Source: CAZNXJ01 sp964577115
GTDB taxonomy: Bacteria > Planctomycetota > Planctomycetia > Pirellulales > Pirellulaceae
DNA length: 37,755 nt
Direction of reading: 5' to 3'
Assembly: GCA_964577115.1 (NCBI GenBank)
Contig: CAZNXJ010000041.1
Span: 1 to 37,755, forward strand
Below the pieces are notes generated by a model that searched no databases, was not told the origin of the DNA, and was given only the letters and a program-made list of their open reading frames with translations. A program made the position numbers and the translations under genes. This document shows, piece by piece, positions 1 to 8,921 of this stretch. How positions within the stretch are numbered: the stretch's first letter is position 1; every line of letters begins with the position of its first letter.

Positions 1-3000
1 CCCCCGCGTTATCATCTCCGTAATCAGCACCCGGACATCGCGGGCGTCGACGCGGCCGTCGTCATTGACGTCGAAGGGGTTTTTCGTGTTGAAGTTGAGC
101 AGGCCGAGGGGGCTGGGGCGGTCATCGGCGCTGGGCGGGTCGAGGTTGCCGACCAGCGGCAGGGCGAAGTCGTCGCCGAACTGGAAGTAGAGATCGGGAC
201 CGAACGGATCCGGCTTGTAGTCGATCACGTTCACGTTCATGTTCGCGTTGTACCGGATCCGGTTCGTCACCGGCGCGCCATCCGATACCAGGAAGTACCA
301 TTCGGCCAGTTCGCGCGGCGTTTGCCCTTCACGGTCGGGAACCCAGAGCCCGATGTCGTCAAAGCCGTCGCCGTCCATGTCCGCCGCCACCGGCCGCTCG
401 CGGACACCAATGAACCCGAAACGGAAGCCCGCATCCGCCACGCCGTTATAGCGCGCGGCCGGCGGTGCCGCACCGTTACCAAACTCGATCTGGAAGAAGT
501 CGTCCGCCCATGTGCCCAGATCTTCCACGCCGTCGCCATTGAAGTCGCCCGCAAAGGGCAGCCCCCGCATGGCCGTCGGAATCACGGTATCCAAGATGAA
601 GTCGTGGTTCGTGTCCAGGTGCCATTCCGTGCCGGTAAACAGCCCGATTTCGTCCCCGTTCGTGGCATTGCCGTCGAAGTTGCCCGCGATCGGCAGCCCG
701 TTCACGCCGCCATGCGCCACGATGTCGCCGTCCGCCGGACGAACAACGCCGTCGTTGTTCACATCGATCAGCCAGCGGAACCCGCCGTTCACAAAACCGT
801 AGGCCGCGATCTTGTCGAAGCCGTCTGCCGTCCCCGCGGCATCGGCCACGAAATTGCCGACGAAGATGTCGTCCGTCGTAATCCCCAGAGCGTAAATGAT
901 GTCGCGGTTTACATAGTCGATGTTATCCGGATCGAACGACCCGTTGCCGTTCGTATCGACCCAGATCGAGCCGCCCGCCCAGGTTCCGATCTCGGCCCGT
1001 GAATCGATCGTGAACCGGCCCACAAACACGCCTCCCGGTTCCCCGTCGCCGCTGGGCAGCTGCGGCGGCGTCGGCGTGGGCGAGTCGTTGCCCAGGAACG
1101 GCGCCGAGGCACCCGATTCGCCATCCAGCGAGTTGCCTGCGGCATCGGACAGTCGGTCCGAGATGGTCAGCGTGAAGCGATCATCGGGTAGCGGTCGAGC
1201 AAACACGAGCTCGATCCGCGCCAGCGAACGCTCGCCGGCCGCGTTCTCAAACACGCCGTTCACTTCCGTGATCGTCACCTCGCCCGTCGCGTCACCGACG
1301 ATCCGGTAATTGCCCTCTTCCAGCGCCAGCGCCTGAAACACTGCGTCATACAGGAACGCCGGCGTACGTTCCGGCCCGTCACTGAATTCAATCACCAGGC
1401 TATGGATCAGCGGGTCAGGCCCCAGCGACGGCTTGGAGCGGAAAACACTCGTCGTCCCGTCCATCGTCACCGGGTCGCGGCCCCGGCTGACCTGCCCAAA
1501 CACCACGTTCTCGACCACCGGCGCTTCGGTGTCGACAAAGAACGTGAGCGGACCCGTCGAAACACGGTTGCCGGCCGGGTCCTCGAAGGTGAAGACCGCC
1601 GAGTGCTCGCCGTCCGCGAGCACGCTCGCCAATCCCCCATCGTCCTCCAACACGGCATCAATCCGCCAGTTGCCCTGCACGCCCGTGTACGGCGCATTGG
1701 GCGGCTGGAACGCGTCGTTGCCATCAAGCGGCAGCGCGACCGTGGTGCCGGCTGGCCGACCATCGATCAGCACCGTCACCAGGCTGTTCGCCTCCGCCGT
1801 CCCAAAGAAGCTCGGCAACGTGTCGCTCGTGATGCGATCCACAACCGTATCGCTGAAGCCCGCGATGCCCGTGTCGCTGTCCGGGTGCAAGTCGCCATCG
1901 CCCAGGAAGGCGACCGTATCGATCAGCACCGGCAACACGAACTCGTGGCTGATGTTGCCCGCGCGGTCTTCCACTTCGATCAGAAAACCGTGCAGCCCGT
2001 CCGGCAGCGCTGTACCGGCCTCGTTGTTCAGGTCGAGCGTCAACGTGCGTTCGATAAACGAGTCGGCCGTTAGGCCGCCCAGCTGGAATGAATCGAACAC
2101 CAGCGACTCGGCCACCCCCTGGTCACCGTCCCGCTGGAGGAAGACGCGGTAGGCAAGGTTCTCGGCCAGAAGATGAGCGTAGTCGGCGGGAGACGCCGTG
2201 CGATCACTGCTCGTCATCGCAAACGTCGGCGTGTTGTCGTTCGTAATGTCGTCCGTATCGCTGCGCCCGCTGTCGCTCGACGACAACAAGTCCAGGCCCG
2301 GCAGGTTCGGCGCGAGCGTATCGATTTCGATGCGCAGAGCCGGGGACGCCGAGCCGACGTTGCCGGCGAGGTCCTCGAAGCGCACGGTGATGTCGTACAG
2401 CCCATCGTCCAGCGGCGGCGTGGTCGCCGACCACTCGCCCAATCCATCGGCGACGCCGTCCGAAAGGTCCGTACCCACGCGGCCGGTCGCCACCCGCTGC
2501 GTCGCGCCCGTCGTCACGTTCGTCACGAACAGCTCGAACTGAGCGCCCGCTTCGCCGGTGCCGAGGAGCGTCACCTGACGAATGTTTGTCACATTGTCGC
2601 TGTCAGAAAATCCACTGTCCGAGTCAGCTGCTAGATCCGGCGCCGTCGCCACCGGCGCCGTGCCGTCAATCACGAAATACAACGGCTCGGAAATCAGGGT
2701 ACGCCCCTGTTCGATCGGATCCTGACCATCGAAGACCCGTGTGGCCGCGACGAGATAATAGTCGCCATCCGCCAGCGGAACGCTCGGAGTAAACTCGAAG
2801 GTGAGCGGCGTGGTGAGGTTCAGCGGATCGGCAAAGCCTTCGACGACCGCGCCCGTGTTGGCGTTGATAATGAACGTCTGGACCGCATATCCCGTGTTCG
2901 TTCCGTCCGCCTCGGCCGCCGTCAGTACGGCCGTCTCGTTCGCGTCGCGCTGGCCATTGCGGTTCTCGTCCACAAAGTTCAGCAGGTCCGCGCTAATCAC

Positions 3001-5634
3001 GAACCGTGGCTGACGAACATTTGTCACTCGGTCGTCACTGGCGAGCCCGGAGTCGTCCAGCCGGTCCAGTCGCACCGCGTCGGGAATCGGAGCCCCGAAG
3101 TTCTCGATTTCGAGCGAGTAATTACCGACGTCCTGATTCGACGCACCGAAGACGCGGACGAAGTACGTTTCCTGCGTCACGACGGGAATCGCCAGGAACT
3201 CTTCGTCCGAAACGCCCGCTGAGGTTGCGATCACATCGCCGCTCGCGTCCAAGATCTGGAGATCCAGGTCGCCCACCGTATTGTCCAAACGCATCCGCAC
3301 CAACAGCTTGCCCGTCGAATGCGCCGTGATGCTGAAAAAGTCCTCGTCGCCGTGATGGATCGACAAGTCGCGCAGCGTCACGGCCGGCTTGGAACCAAGC
3401 ACGGTGGCGGTTGCAATCGAGTCGTTCCGCTCGAAGCGATCCGATGCGATCAGCGTTTCGATGCTTGTGAAATTCACCGGACGGTGGCTGGCCGAGACGA
3501 TACTGCCATCGGGCGATCCCGACGGAACCGCCGCGCCCGCGACACCGATCAGGTTGACCGACAAGATGTCGCCCGGCGGTACCCCCGGATCGCCGTCCAC
3601 CGGCGGTCCGCCGTTGACGTTGAGTGTCGCCGTCGTGCTCGGCTGCACTAAGAAACGGTCGTTCCCCGGTCCTCCGTTAATCGTCAAATTGAGGAGCCCC
3701 GCCGCGGTCGCGGGAACGAACATCTCGAAAACGTCTTCCGCCCCCGCGCCGTCGTTCGCTCCCGCTTCAATCACGACGTTCGTCACGTTGAAGAATTCGA
3801 CCGGTACCGCGTCGACTCCGTCACTCTCGATCTCGAGCCGGTTGCGGTCGCTGCCGAGCTGCCCGCCCACATACGCGATTCGGTCCTCGGCGTTCGGCGT
3901 CGTCACCGTCAGCGTCGTGATGTCTTGGAAGACGACTTGCCCGAGCGGTTCGAATTCCTCGAAGTTGATCGTCGTCGCACCCGCCGTAATCAGTCCAACG
4001 TACGAATCGATTCCATCCAGTCCGGGTAGTTCAGCGCCACCCGGCGTATAGGTCGCCGTGGCGACGCCGTTGCCATCGACGATTAGCGTGTCGCTGCCCG
4101 CCATGCCTCGGACCAGTACGTCGACGCCCAGCCGAGCATCCACGATGATCTGGTCGCTCGAGAAGCCCGCATCAATCAGCAGCCCATCGGTGTAGTCAAC
4201 GATGTACGTGAACGCGGCTCCGATCAAATCCGTCAGGTCCGCGTCGCGAAACGCTTCGACCGTAACCTGAGCACTCGTCGCGTCGAGGCGTTCCACCTGG
4301 ATCCGATCGAACGCTCCCGTGCCAGTGATGTAAGCAGGACCGTTCGCTCGCGGTCCGAGGTTCTCGTCGCGGACCAGCAATTCGTACGGCTGTGCGAGTC
4401 CCAGACTGCCTTGAAAATTGACCGCGTAGTCGTTGATCAGCGGATACCGAGTAAAGAAGTCGAGATTCAAGCGGTTCGTCGAACCGGCGGAGTTGGGAAT
4501 CAGATCCGATCGGACAACGCGCCACTGATCGGAATCGTAGTTGAGCACCAAGTCGTCGGCGTCGTTCGCGACGTCCGTGGATACGGCTTCCTCGACGGGA
4601 ATCCGAGTCCGGCCGGTGACCGGGTCGAACGTCGCGCCCGCCGCGATCGTAAATGTTCCGAGGTCATTGTTGTCCTCGTCATCGACATCGAACTGCTCGC
4701 CCACGATCAAGCTGGTGCGCAGGTCTCCGCGCACTTCGAACCATCCGGTACCGGCCGCTCCGGCATTCGCCGCGACGATGCCCTTCGTCACGCCGTTCCA
4801 GATGTGCCACATGCCGAACGTATGCGCGGCCTCGTGCGCCGCCGTGTATGCCAGCCGCGTCGCCGCCGCAACCGCGCTGTTGACGCCGTCGAGAATATTC
4901 TCCGCGAATACGATCGCCGAATCGTCGCGGTCATTGGGCCCGGCCGGATCCGTGTTGCCCGGAATGTCCGCATTCGCGGCTACCCCGTTCAGCCCCAGGT
5001 TTTCGCCCACCGACTCGGGATTGCCGTTGATGAGCCGAGTTACCGAGGAGACGAATACCCACACATCCCGTTCGCCCGCTTGGTTCAGGCCCAGATTCAG
5101 CGTGTCGCGGATGCCTTGCAGGTAAGTCCCGCTGGAGGTGTTATCAAGCGCAGGAGCAATCTGCACATTCACGTCAAAGGGGGCATAGTAACGGCTGACA
5201 AGATTCACCACCGCATCCCGCAGCGTCGCGTAATCGTCCGCACTATCCCCGTTGCCATTGAAATCGCCAGTGATCGAGCTGAGCGGTGCGAACGTCAACT
5301 GCGTATCCACCGCGATGTTGGGATCCCCGTCGCCAACCAGGTCCGGTCCTTGAATTCCCCCGTTCGCGAACGTCTCGCGCAATTCATCCGCGGTCAACTG
5401 GAGACTGCTGACCGGGAAGTTGTCGCCGAAGTCCAGATACAAAACCGACGTCAGCACATAACGCGGTTCAAAACACTCGAACAAGGGACGACGCGTCGCC
5501 CATCGTGACGCCCCCGATCGCGCGGGCCCGGAGAAGCCACCCAGCATAGTGAACAAGTCTCGGAAGCCCTTCGGGCTGCGGCGTGACTTGCGACGATTCC
5601 CTGCGCGATGCTGCTTGCCTGTCTTCGAGCTCAC
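1..5634 (-). CDS. Giant exported metzincin-like protein with PPC, Ig-like and dockerin-like regions (3' end outside window)
   Basis: The frame is open from a GTG at 5634 to the left edge, giving 1878 residues with no stop, so the C-terminus is missing. GGAGAG lies 7 nt before the GTG. The N-terminus is basic and carries FEPRYVLTS (residues 55-63), a variant of the LEPR-XLL motif of large exported planctomycete proteins. HEAAHTFGMWH at 267-277 matches the metzincin zinc site HExxHxxGxxH. A PPC-like domain follows at about 727-845. Several Ig-like repeats with a recurring DSDTGxSDxD pattern cover about 860-1530. Asp/Gly-rich repeats like VCBS/FG-GAP cover about 1535-1820, and a dockerin-like calcium loop (DVNDDGRVDARD) lies near 1855-1866. 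Family knowledge suggests an extracellular or surface-anchored zinc protease. Substrate is unknown, and proteolytic activity is inferred from the motif alone. Confidence 0.85.
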   Translation of the reverse strand, partial: MSSKTGKQHRAGNRRKSRRSPKGFRDLFTMLGGFSGPARSGASRWATRRPLFECFEPRYVLTSVLYLDFGDNFPVSSLQLTADELRETFANGGIQGPDLVGDGDPNIAVDTQLTFAPLSSITGDFNGNGDSADDYATLRDAVVNLVSRYYAPFDVNVQIAPALDNTSSGTYLQGIRDTLNLGLNQAGERDVWVFVSSVTRLINGNPESVGENLGLNGVAANADIPGNTDPAGPNDRDDSAIVFAENILDGVNSAVAAATRLAYTAAHEAAHTFGMWHIWNGVTKGIVAANAGAAGTGWFEVRGDLRTSLIVGEQFDVDDEDNNDLGTFTIAAGATFDPVTGRTRIPVEEAVSTDVANDADDLVLNYDSDQWRVVRSDLIPNSAGSTNRLNLDFFTRYPLINDYAVNFQGSLGLAQPYELLVRDENLGPRANGPAYITGTGAFDRIQVERLDATSAQVTVEAFRDADLTDLIGAAFTYIVDYTDGLLIDAGFSSDQIIVDARLGVDVLVRGMAGSDTLIVDGNGVATATYTPGGAELPGLDGIDSYVGLITAGATTINFEEFEPLGQVVFQDITTLTVTTPNAEDRIAYVGGQLGSDRNRLEIESDGVDAVPVEFFNVTNVVIEAGANDGAGAEDVFEMFVPATAAGLLNLTINGGPGNDRFLVQPSTTATLNVNGGPPVDGDPGVPPGDILSVNLIGVAGAAVPSGSPDGSIVSASHRPVNFTSIETLIASDRFERNDSIATATVLGSKPAVTLRDLSIHHGDEDFFSITAHSTGKLLVRMRLDNTVGDLDLQILDASGDVIATSAGVSDEEFLAIPVVTQETYFVRVFGASNQDVGNYSLEIENFGAPIPDAVRLDRLDDSGLASDDRVTNVRQPRFVISADLLNFVDENRNGQRDANETAVLTAAEADGTNTGYAVQTFIINANTGAVVEGFADPLNLTTPLTFEFTPSVPLADGDYYLVAATRVFDGQDPIEQGRTLISEPLYFVIDGTAPVATAPDLAADSDSGFSDSDNVTNIRQVTLLGTGEAGAQFELFVTNVTTGATQRVATGRVGTDLSDGVADGLGEWSATTPPLDDGLYDITVRFEDLAGNVGSASPALRIEIDTLAPNLPGLDLLSSSDSGRSDTDDITNDNTPTFAMTSSDRTASPADYAHLLAENLAYRVFLQRDGDQGVAESLVFDSFQLGGLTADSFIERTLTLDLNNEAGTALPDGLHGFLIEVEDRAGNISHEFVLPVLIDTVAFLGDGDLHPDSDTGIAGFSDTVVDRITSDTLPSFFGTAEANSLVTVLIDGRPAGTTVALPLDGNDAFQPPNAPYTGVQGNWRIDAVLEDDGGLASVLADGEHSAVFTFEDPAGNRVSTGPLTFFVDTEAPVVENVVFGQVSRGRDPVTMDGTTSVFRSKPSLGPDPLIHSLVIEFSDGPERTPAFLYDAVFQALALEEGNYRIVGDATGEVTITEVNGVFENAAGERSLARIELVFARPLPDDRFTLTISDRLSDAAGNSLDGESGASAPFLGNDSPTPTPPQLPSGDGEPGGVFVGRFTIDSRAEIGTWAGGSIWVDTNGNGSFDPDNIDYVNRDIIYALGITTDDIFVGNFVADAAGTADGFDKIAAYGFVNGGFRWLIDVNNDGVVRPADGDIVAHGGVNGLPIAGNFDGNATNGDEIGLFTGTEWHLDTNHDFILDTVIPTAMRGLPFAGDFNGDGVEDLGTWADDFFQIEFGNGAAPPAARYNGVADAGFRFGFIGVRERPVAADMDGDGFDDIGLWVPDREGQTPRELAEWYFLVSDGAPVTNRIRYNANMNVNVIDYKPDPFGPDLYFQFGDDFALPLVGNLDPPSADDRPSPLGLLNFNTKNPFDVNDDGRVDARDVRVLITEMITRG

Positions 5635-5730
5635 GGGGTAACTCTCCGAATAAGAACCAACGTCCCTGTCCCAGAACCGCCAGGGAGCGTCGGCGCCTTC
5701 CCCCCGGCAAGATGAAAAACATGGGAGGGA

Positions 5731-5760
5731 ATGCTAATCTAGGAAGAGTATGCATGTCAA
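5731..5760 (-). promoter_or_regulatory. Candidate sigma70-like promoter for the giant protein
   Basis: On the minus strand TTGACA (5760-5755) is followed after 18 nt by TAGCAT (5736-5731). The -35 is a perfect match and the -10 matches 4 of 6. A start near 5724 would leave a leader of about 90 nt before the GTG at 5634. Whether planctomycete housekeeping sigma uses this consensus here is an inference. Confidence 0.45.
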
Positions 5761-6551
5761 CCAAATTTGAGGGGCGCGCTAGACAGGCAGCGGGGGCGCA
5801 CAGTAGCAGAAGACGAAGAAGATCGTCGCGGAGCGGCGACTGGGGTCTCGCGTTGAGAGAAGCGCCCCTGAAACGCTCGGCGAAGACGAGACACCAAGCA
5901 ACACGCAACGTCGGTCGCACGAACGCGACAGTGCGCGAAGTGCCCCGCGCGGCGAGAAGGAAGCCGCTGCGAAACAGCGGCGCCGCCGCAGAACTTTTGC
6001 AGCGCACGTCTGCGAGGCTGCTTCGGCTCCCGGGGGAGCCGTGCGCGAGCGTGTTAAAAGTAAAAAGCCGAGGACGCAGCCGACTGGGGAAGAGTTTGCC
6101 GGAATCCTAGGGCCACTCTTCCTAATGAAAGCCGGAGATGGGGCGAACGGCCATTCCCGCTCGATGGTGCGCCAATGCAGTCAGCTTTGCGTCCTCGCGC
6201 TTGCGCCGCCACACATCTCCGTGAAATTCCGAGCAGGCATGGGGGCGTTAATGCTAGCGGCGTACCAACCGCATTTCGACCTCGTTCCGCATCGCGGCAA
6301 ACGGCGCATAACTTCTTACGATTGCGTCAATTGAGTTTTTTCGAATTCCAACAAACAGAACGTGCGAGCGTTGCCGCTTCGCGTGGCGCGCCGTCTTGTT
6401 CCAAGGCGCGCGCTCGTATGCGACACGGTCGCCGTGGTACGTGTCGCCGACTCCGGCGCGCGCGAGGCGTCGCTCGAGGGGCACTCGCCGCGATTCCACA
6501 CGGGGGCCGGTGCGTGGCCGACGAACCGTCCGCGCCCCGGCAAGAACGTCG
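5761..6551. other. Intergenic region without a supported gene
   Basis: Open frames here are Arg-rich, lack ribosome binding sites and resemble no family I know. The stretch holds two short GC-rich hairpins: 5963-5981 (7-bp stem GCCGCTG/CAGCGGC, loop CGAAA) and 6024-6041 (stem CGGCTCC/GGAGCCG). Neither is followed by a clear T-run on the strand of a neighbouring gene. I see no tRNA or repeat array. Confidence 0.5.
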
Positions 6552-6581
6552 AAAGGGCCGCTCCGAAGAGCGGCCCTTTTT
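6552..6581 (-). terminator. Rho-independent terminator, UUCG-loop hairpin after the BBP7 gene
   Basis: A perfect 12-bp inverted repeat (AAAGGGCCGCTC / GAGCGGCCCTTT) sits about 40 nt past the BBP7-like stop codon. Read on the minus strand the loop is C(UUCG)G, the unusually stable tetraloop. The T-run is only TTT on the minus strand and TTTTT on the plus strand, so the hairpin may work in both directions. No plus-strand gene ends here. Confidence 0.75.
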
Positions 6582-6623
6582 CACGGGAAGTATTCCAAAG
6601 GGTGGTCGAGCGTGTGCGCGCTC

Positions 6624-7862
6624 TTAGAAGCGCGTCTCGACGCGAGCGACAAAGCCGTCGAAGGTGAGTGCTTCGTCGGACGTGTTCCCGAGATCGACGA
6701 AGTCGTTCGCCTGGACCGCGTTGATCCACTCGTCGGTCTTCACGACGTTATACCACGAGCTGAACAGGTAGCCGCCCGAGAACCGCCAGTAGCCGCTGGC
6801 CGAGGTCCAGCCGACCCCCAGTTCCAGGTCAAGCGTCGGAACGATGCGGCCCGCTTCCCAGGAGGTATCGACTACGGAGGCGTCAAACGCGTTGCCCTGA
6901 TCGTATTTCGCTCGGAATTCGCCCGCGATCAAGCTGCCATGCGCCTTCGCATAGGCCAGGAAACCGCGGCGCAGGTAACGTTCGCCTTCCAACCCCAGCC
7001 GCACGCCACCGCCATCGAAGTCGATGTCGGTCAGCACCGTCTCTTCGCCGTTGATCGGCAGCCGCATGCCGAACTGCTGCTCGAGATTCATATAGCGTCC
7101 GCCGATGAGCATCGTGACCTGATGGTAGCAGCCATGCGAGATCAGCTCGCGGTAATCCACATCGATCAGATCGAACGTCACCATGCTGCTCGCTTCGGCA
7201 AAGATGCCTCCCGAATTCGCGGCGAGCGTGCTCGGATGGAAAACCAAACCTTGGATTTCCGTCGCCATTCTGGTCAGGTTCAACGCGTCTTCGGTGGCAG
7301 CTTCAAACATTGTGTACTGAGCGGTAATGCTGCTGTACGGGTCGAGCACATACGTGAAGCCACCCCGCCAGCCGGGCTGGTAATCCAAGTCCACCACACC
7401 CACGCGGCCAACCTGCACGGACGGTGCGGGAGGAGCAATCACCGAATTGCTCTCGACGGCATACGCCACTTCCGAATCGCGCGGCCGCAGATAAAGGAAC
7501 TCGGCGAATACCGACAGGCGATGGCACCAACCTTGGCATGCGCAGCAGTCGAGCGTGCACGAACCGCAGCCTCCGCAGTTCTGGCCGCACTGCGTGCCGT
7601 AGCCGTGCGCCACATCCGCCGCGTCCGAGCCGCCATATCCCATGCTGACCGGCTGCACCGGGAACATGTCCGCCGGCATCATGCCGGCCGAAGGCGGCAT
7701 CATGGCCGGTCCCATCATGGGCACGCCGCCACCGCCAGGTCCCATCGGGTATCCGGGCGGCGGGCCGGGCATTCGATACTGCCCCCACGCGGTGCTCGCT
7801 ACTAATCCCAGGGCCGCAACCGCAGCCACTCGCACAAACCTTCCGAATCGCTTGAATTTCAT
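6624..7862 (-). CDS. BBP7-family outer-membrane beta-barrel protein
   Basis: This 412-residue protein has a signal peptide (1-27, cleavage likely after STAWG). A low-complexity Met/Pro/Gly stretch covers about 31-75, a cluster of eight cysteines covers 92-113, and the rest alternates in the way of a beta barrel. The segment around RLSVFAEFLYLRPRDSE is characteristic of the planctomycete BBP7 (putative beta-barrel porin-7) family, and the chain ends in Phe, as outer-membrane barrels often do. The ATG at 7862 is chosen because GGGGGGAG lies just upstream and the signal peptide starts there; an ATG at 7904 would add 14 residues before the basic n-region. Transport substrate is unknown. A strong terminator follows, so it is probably monocistronic. 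Confidence 0.85.
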   Translation of the reverse strand: MKFKRFGRFVRVAAVAALGLVASTAWGQYRMPGPPPGYPMGPGGGGVPMMGPAMMPPSAGMMPADMFPVQPVSMGYGGSDAADVAHGYGTQCGQNCGGCGSCTLDCCACQGWCHRLSVFAEFLYLRPRDSEVAYAVESNSVIAPPAPSVQVGRVGVVDLDYQPGWRGGFTYVLDPYSSITAQYTMFEAATEDALNLTRMATEIQGLVFHPSTLAANSGGIFAEASSMVTFDLIDVDYRELISHGCYHQVTMLIGGRYMNLEQQFGMRLPINGEETVLTDIDFDGGGVRLGLEGERYLRRGFLAYAKAHGSLIAGEFRAKYDQGNAFDASVVDTSWEAGRIVPTLDLELGVGWTSASGYWRFSGGYLFSSWYNVVKTDEWINAVQANDFVDLGNTSDEALTFDGFVARVETRF

Positions 7863-8040
7863 AGAATACTCCCCCCAAAACTGGTTTGGTCTGAATATTC
7901 CCATCGACCCGCAGACGCCGTAAATGAAGGAGATCTTTGCCTGTCGTTAAAGTCGCCCTGGCTTACCAGGACGCCGGCGGCGCTGCGGATGAGCGATTGA
8001 ACGGGGGAGTAGCGATGTCCGAAGTGGCCAAGAAATGCAA

Positions 8041-8070
8041 AGAACGCAGGCAATCAATCACCTGCGTTCT
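8041..8070 (-). terminator. Probable terminator downstream of csrA
   Basis: A perfect 10-bp inverted repeat (AGAACGCAGG / CCTGCGTTCT) with a 10-nt loop lies about 90 nt past the csrA stop. On the minus strand it is followed by the T-rich stretch TTGCATTTCTT; on the plus strand no T-run follows. It is weaker than the terminators at 6552 and 29853. Confidence 0.5.
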
Positions 8071-8159
8071 CAAGTTGCGTCGGGGTGGAATCCTCTGGCG
8101 AGGACGCATGACCAGCGGCACCCCGCAACCGGCCAGCAGCCCAAATGACCGGGGCCAGC

Positions 8160-8357
8160 TTAGGGCTGATTCTCGCCGGGCTCTTTGGGGTCGGCAGAGC
8201 GGGCAATCATCCTGTGCACTTCCCGTCGATGGACGGGCACGTGGGCCGGCGCCTCGATGCCAAGCCGCACTTTATCTCCTCGAATTTCGACGACTGTGAT
8301 AATGATGTCGCCGTTGATCACGATTTGCTCGTCGCGCTTTCGCGATAACACCAGCAT
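8160..8357 (-). CDS. csrA: CsrA carbon storage regulator / translational repressor
   Basis: The 65-residue protein has the usual CsrA length. It opens with MLVLSRKRDEQIVINGDI and contains the RLGIEAP core and the VHRREV segment near residue 45, which together form the RNA-binding surface of CsrA dimers. CsrA binds GGA motifs in mRNA leaders and represses or stabilises target messages, for example for carbon metabolism, motility or surface proteins. GGGGA lies 6-7 nt before the ATG. The C-terminal tail (about residues 55-65) is acidic and polar. No flagellar genes lie nearby, and the next gene on this strand is an outer-membrane barrel, so no target can be read from context. I saw no convincing ANGGA site in the barrel leader. 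Confidence 0.95.
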   Translation of the reverse strand: MLVLSRKRDEQIVINGDIIITVVEIRGDKVRLGIEAPAHVPVHRREVHRMIARSADPKEPGENQP

Positions 8358-8921
8358 TCTCGATCCCCGCTATAAACGCCTCCCAGCAACCACACTGGCC
8401 TTGCCATTTCCTCTGTTCCGAGCGAGCTGCCCCGCCCCACCCGAAGCGTTGCAATTCTAGAAGTGCAAGGCGGTACGGGCAGCAGTGGGTCAACCAATCG
8501 GCGCCTGCAGTTCGCCGGAGCGGCCCGCGACCACCCCGTGGTAACGCACCCGTTGCCGCCGCGCAAGCAGTTTCCATGCCGCAACTTGCGGCAGAACAGC
8601 CGCGCTCGATCCGCCACGCCTCCAGGCGGATTATTCGCCCGTCACCGCGACCCGCTGCGCTCCCTCTAGACAGCTAGTTTTACAGCGCGGTCCGCGAGCC
8701 GGGCGGGCGGGACACGCTACGGGGAAGAGCCCCAAAGAAAGCTTGAGGCGCACCACCGCTCCGCTGGCCGAGCCTCCGACCGCCAACCCGGCGACCTCTC
8801 CGTCGCCCGGCTAAGCGCGAATCGCACTGTGGTGGAATCCCAAAAGCATTCCCAAGGAAGGACCAATGGTCCGCATCTCTGACTTGTGGCGTGCGACGCG
8901 GAGTGCGGTCTCGCCCTGGGC
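8358..8921. other. Intergenic region between csrA and the PhyH-like gene
   Basis: I find no supported gene in these 564 bases. Two imperfect hairpins lie close to the 3' end of the dioxygenase gene: GGACC-AAT-GGTCC at 8858-8870 and CCGGCGAC/GTCGCCCGG at about 8798-8821 (one bulged base). Either could end its transcript, but neither has a clean T-run. I found no tRNA-like cloverleaf. Confidence 0.45.

Noticed and set aside
322..5508. Several long plus-strand open frames (for example 322-1002, 1402-2073, 4411-5508)
   Set aside because: They are antisense to the giant protein, are rich in Arg, His and Val as expected from the complement of Asp-rich repeats, lack ribosome binding sites and match no family.
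6396..7805. A 469-codon plus-strand frame opposite the BBP7 gene
   Set aside because: It runs through the terminator and is a mirror of the BBP7 codons; the minus strand has the signal peptide, ribosome binding site and barrel pattern.
7937..8299. Possible small plus-strand gene over csrA and its terminator
   Set aside because: It crosses the csrA terminator and most of csrA and has no family signal.
8640..8920. Possible tRNA or small RNA gene between csrA and the dioxygenase
   Set aside because: No T-loop or acceptor stem pairing could be found; only short imperfect hairpins are present.
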